Source: Mucilaginibacter sp. UBA4741 (GTDB lineage: Bacteria > Bacteroidota > Bacteroidia > Sphingobacteriales > Sphingobacteriaceae). Taken from it: a DNA stretch of 10,091 nt. Made by a program: the position numbers and the translations under genes. The notes under the pieces were generated by a model. The model made no database searches, was not told where the DNA came from, and worked only from the letters and a program-made list of their open reading frames with translations. The stretch covers positions 1 to 10,091 of the forward strand of contig DHIR01000033.1 in the NCBI GenBank assembly GCA_002403905.1. The letters run 5' to 3'. Shown here in pieces: positions 8,017 to 10,091 of the stretch (position 1 is its first letter; each line of letters begins with the position of its first letter).

Positions 8017-8049
8017 ATCAGTACATTCCCCTCGGGGAGTGTACTTGAT
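8017..8049 (+). promoter_or_regulatory. Intercistronic hairpin between lipoprotein and OmpA-type genes
   Basis: Near-perfect inverted repeat: 8020-8031 pairs with 8034-8045 (one T-G wobble; the innermost pair must open to leave a CTCG loop). ATCA (8017-8020) can also pair with TGAT (8046-8049) by bulging one base. No T-run follows, so it is a poor intrinsic terminator. It begins 14 bp past the lipoprotein stop and ends 31 bp before the next start; mRNA stabilisation or partial attenuation between the two cistrons is likely. Confidence 0.55.
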
Positions 8050-8079
8050 TAGATCAACTTACATTAAAAATGAAATCCT

Positions 8080-10020
8080 ATGTTACTTCAATATAAAACA
8101 ATTAAAAGGGCCATCATATTTTCATTGATGCTTGTCCTTTCTCAAATTACGGTTCAGGCCCAAACTACGCAACCCACCTGGTGGTTTGGTGTATCGGGCG
8201 CTGCCAATTTTAATTTTTATGATGGCACAACTCAAACACTTAATAATTCTTTGATCGTTCCAACTGCTTTTCATAAAGGATTTGGTATCCGTCCATACGG
8301 TTCTGTACTGGCAGAGTATCGCCCGGCAGGTATATGGGGCGTAATGCTTAACGTGGGCTATGATGGCCGTGGTGGCAAATTTGACGGCGTAGTAGCGCCC
8401 TGTAATTGCGATGCAACCCTGCATACTAATACAAGCTATGTAACTATCGAACCTAGTTTGCGAATAGCAATGCCGTCATCAAACCTATATTTCTTCGTGG
8501 GTCCACGTGTTGCTTTCAATATCATGAATGATTTTTCATATACACAGGTTAAACAAGTTAATACAAACTCGCAGTTAAGTGATATGCGTCATACATTGGT
8601 TTCGGGTCAGGTTGGTGTCGGTTATGAAATACCTTTATCATCTGCAGCAAGTACTACCCAGATCAATCTTTCACCTTTTATTTCGTATCAGCCATATTTT
8701 GGCCAGTCACCACGTAGTATTGAAAGCTGGACCATGACCACCGTAAGAGCGGGTATTGCCCTTAAATTTGGTAAAGCGCATAAAGTTATTTCTGCGGCGG
8801 CGGCTCCTATGGCAGTAGCGCCACCTGTTGTGGCCGATGTTACTTTTTCTGTTCGCGAACCTAAAACAGTACCATTAAAACGCCAGGTAAGTGAAACCTT
8901 ACCTTTGCTTAACGCTATATTTTTCGAGGATGGATCTAACAGCATCCCAAGCCGTTATGTAACACTCAGCAGAGAACAAGCTTCTGCTTTTAAAGAAGAT
9001 CAATTACAGGAAGAACAATCAGTAACTATGTCGGGCCGTTCGGCAAGACAACTAAATGTATATCATAATATACTGAATATACTGGGCGATCGGATGCGTG
9101 CAAACCCGGGTGTAACTATATCATTAAGCGGCGCCCCTGCCGGTGACGGTAAAGTAATGGCCGAATCTATAAAACAATATCTCGTAATAAATTTCGGTAT
9201 TGATGCCTCACGTATTTCAACGAGAGCGCGCAGCAAACCAGTCAACCCATCAGAACATCCTGGCGGCAACAAAGAACTTGTTTTACTTCGTGCAGAAGAC
9301 CGCAGGGTTGATATTGAAAGCACTTCGCCTGAATTGTTGATGGAAGTAGGTGGTGGCATGATGAGGCCGATAAATATTAACGCCACGCAAACAGATCCAC
9401 TTGATAGCTATGTAATTTTAAATGTTGATGGTGCCAAAAAGCAATTTAACAGTTGGTCTGTAAACATAACTGATGACAAGGGCGTGAGCCAGCATTATGG
9501 TCCGTTTACTAACGACCAGGAGAGTGTATCAGGTATTAAAATTGTAGGCGATCGTCCTGAAGGAGACTATAAAGTAACCATGATAGGCGAAGGCAAAAAC
9601 GGGATGACCGTTACTAAAGAAAGTACAATTCACTTAATTCGCCAGGATGTAACTATTCAAAAAGGTTTCCGTTATAGCATTGTGTTTGATTTTGATAGGG
9701 CAACAACCATAGCATCATATAACAAGTTGCTGATTGATGTGGTATCGCCTTTAATTGCTGATGGATCAACCGTTATTATTCACGGGCATACCGATATTAT
9801 CGGCGAAGAGGATTATAACCAAAAACTATCTGACAGCAGAGCGCAGCAAAGCCAAAAAATACTTGAGTCAAGCTTAGCAGCATCAGGAAAAAACACCGTT
9901 AAGTTTGAAACACTTGGTTTTGGCGAAGATACCAGCCATTCACCATTTGATAATAACCTGCCCGAAGAACGCTTTTATAACCGTACGGTTGTAATAGACA
10001 TTATCCCAGGCAATAAATAA
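8080..10020 (+). CDS. Outer-membrane beta-barrel protein with two OmpA-like domains
   Basis: Predicted outer-membrane protein of 646 residues that ties the membrane to peptidoglycan. Residues 1-27 are a signal peptide ending VQA before Gln. Residues 28-232 show the alternating strands and aromatic girdles of a small Bacteroidota barrel, ending RAGIALKFGK. An Ala/Pro linker (about 233-252) follows. Residues about 273-414 are OmpA-like but degenerate: IFFEDGSNSIPSRY and AEDRRVDIES remain, while the TD motif is missing. Residues about 428-522 are a beta-rich Ig-like insert. Residues about 530-643 are a complete OmpA domain with HGHTDIIGEEDYN and KLSDSRAQQ; D572 and R587 have the 15-residue spacing of the pair that binds diaminopimelate in OmpA. 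The ATG at 8080 is chosen because it leads straight into the signal peptide; an ATG at 8070 in another frame stops after eight codons. No promoter box is visible in the 77-bp gap, so co-transcription with the lipoprotein gene is likely. Confidence 0.88.
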   Translation: MLLQYKTIKRAIIFSLMLVLSQITVQAQTTQPTWWFGVSGAANFNFYDGTTQTLNNSLIVPTAFHKGFGIRPYGSVLAEYRPAGIWGVMLNVGYDGRGGKFDGVVAPCNCDATLHTNTSYVTIEPSLRIAMPSSNLYFFVGPRVAFNIMNDFSYTQVKQVNTNSQLSDMRHTLVSGQVGVGYEIPLSSAASTTQINLSPFISYQPYFGQSPRSIESWTMTTVRAGIALKFGKAHKVISAAAAPMAVAPPVVADVTFSVREPKTVPLKRQVSETLPLLNAIFFEDGSNSIPSRYVTLSREQASAFKEDQLQEEQSVTMSGRSARQLNVYHNILNILGDRMRANPGVTISLSGAPAGDGKVMAESIKQYLVINFGIDASRISTRARSKPVNPSEHPGGNKELVLLRAEDRRVDIESTSPELLMEVGGGMMRPININATQTDPLDSYVILNVDGAKKQFNSWSVNITDDKGVSQHYGPFTNDQESVSGIKIVGDRPEGDYKVTMIGEGKNGMTVTKESTIHLIRQDVTIQKGFRYSIVFDFDRATTIASYNKLLIDVVSPLIADGSTVIIHGHTDIIGEEDYNQKLSDSRAQQSQKILESSLAASGKNTVKFETLGFGEDTSHSPFDNNLPEERFYNRTVVIDIIPGNK

Positions 10021-10037
10021 CAACATAAAACTTATAT

Positions 10038-10068
10038 GAAAAAGCTGCCTTAGGTGGCTTTTTCTTTT
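10038..10068 (+). terminator. Rho-independent terminator after the OmpA-type gene
   Basis: 12-bp stem (10038-10049 with 10053-10064, two G-T wobbles, loop TTA) followed by TTTT. It begins 17 bp past the stop codon. The A-rich left arm mirrors the T-rich right arm, so it may work in both directions. It closes the two-gene surface unit. Confidence 0.8.
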
Positions 10069-10091
10069 ATATTTCCTCTATAAATCTTTTA

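Noticed and set aside
8070..8096. Eight-codon ATG frame just upstream of and overlapping the OmpA-type start
   Set aside because: It stops quickly and is out of frame; no sign of a coupled leader peptide, and single short frames are expected by chance.

Overview
The window looks like chromosomal DNA of a Bacteroidota bacterium, most likely a soil- or plant-type Sphingobacteriaceae (Mucilaginibacter/Pedobacter-like). The grounds are secreted glycoside hydrolases with Bacteroidota-style signal peptides, start codons without Shine-Dalgarno sequences, TAnnTTTG-type promoter boxes, a short AraC regulator with an N-terminal metal-binding-like domain, and a DUF3494 lipoprotein next to an outer-membrane barrel/OmpA protein. 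The genus is inferred from style, not proven.

Left half, minus strand (108-4677): two exported glycan-degrading enzymes. The promoter-proximal gene is a large GH2 beta-galactosidase-type enzyme with both catalytic glutamates. Behind it is a GH76 (alpha-1,6-mannanase family) enzyme with the Asp-Asp pair. A strong intrinsic terminator lies in the 61-bp gap between them, and a promoter-like sequence for the GH76 gene overlaps it, so the two genes are probably regulated separately despite their close spacing. Together they suggest breakdown of mannose- and galactose-bearing glycans such as fungal wall polymers. No SusC/SusD pair is visible.

Centre (4678-5971): an AT-rich regulatory zone. A 611-bp gene-free stretch separates the minus-strand GH2 gene from a plus-strand gene for an AraC-type regulator of 188 residues, whose N-terminus carries an MxCxxC motif in what reads as an HMA-like fold. 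A 116-bp gap with a perfect TAnnTTTG box follows.

Right half, plus strand (5972-10020): a two-gene cell-surface unit. The first gene encodes a lipoprotein with a Big_5-like Ig domain, four InlB-B-like repeats and a C-terminal DUF3494 (ice-binding-protein fold) domain. The second encodes an outer-membrane beta-barrel followed by a degenerate OmpA-like domain, an Ig-like domain and an intact peptidoglycan-binding OmpA domain. A long hairpin without a U-tract lies between them, and an intrinsic terminator closes the unit. The likely arrangement is a surface-displayed adhesin or ice/surface-binding lipoprotein made together with a peptidoglycan-anchored barrel. I see no RNA genes, mobile elements or CRISPR array.
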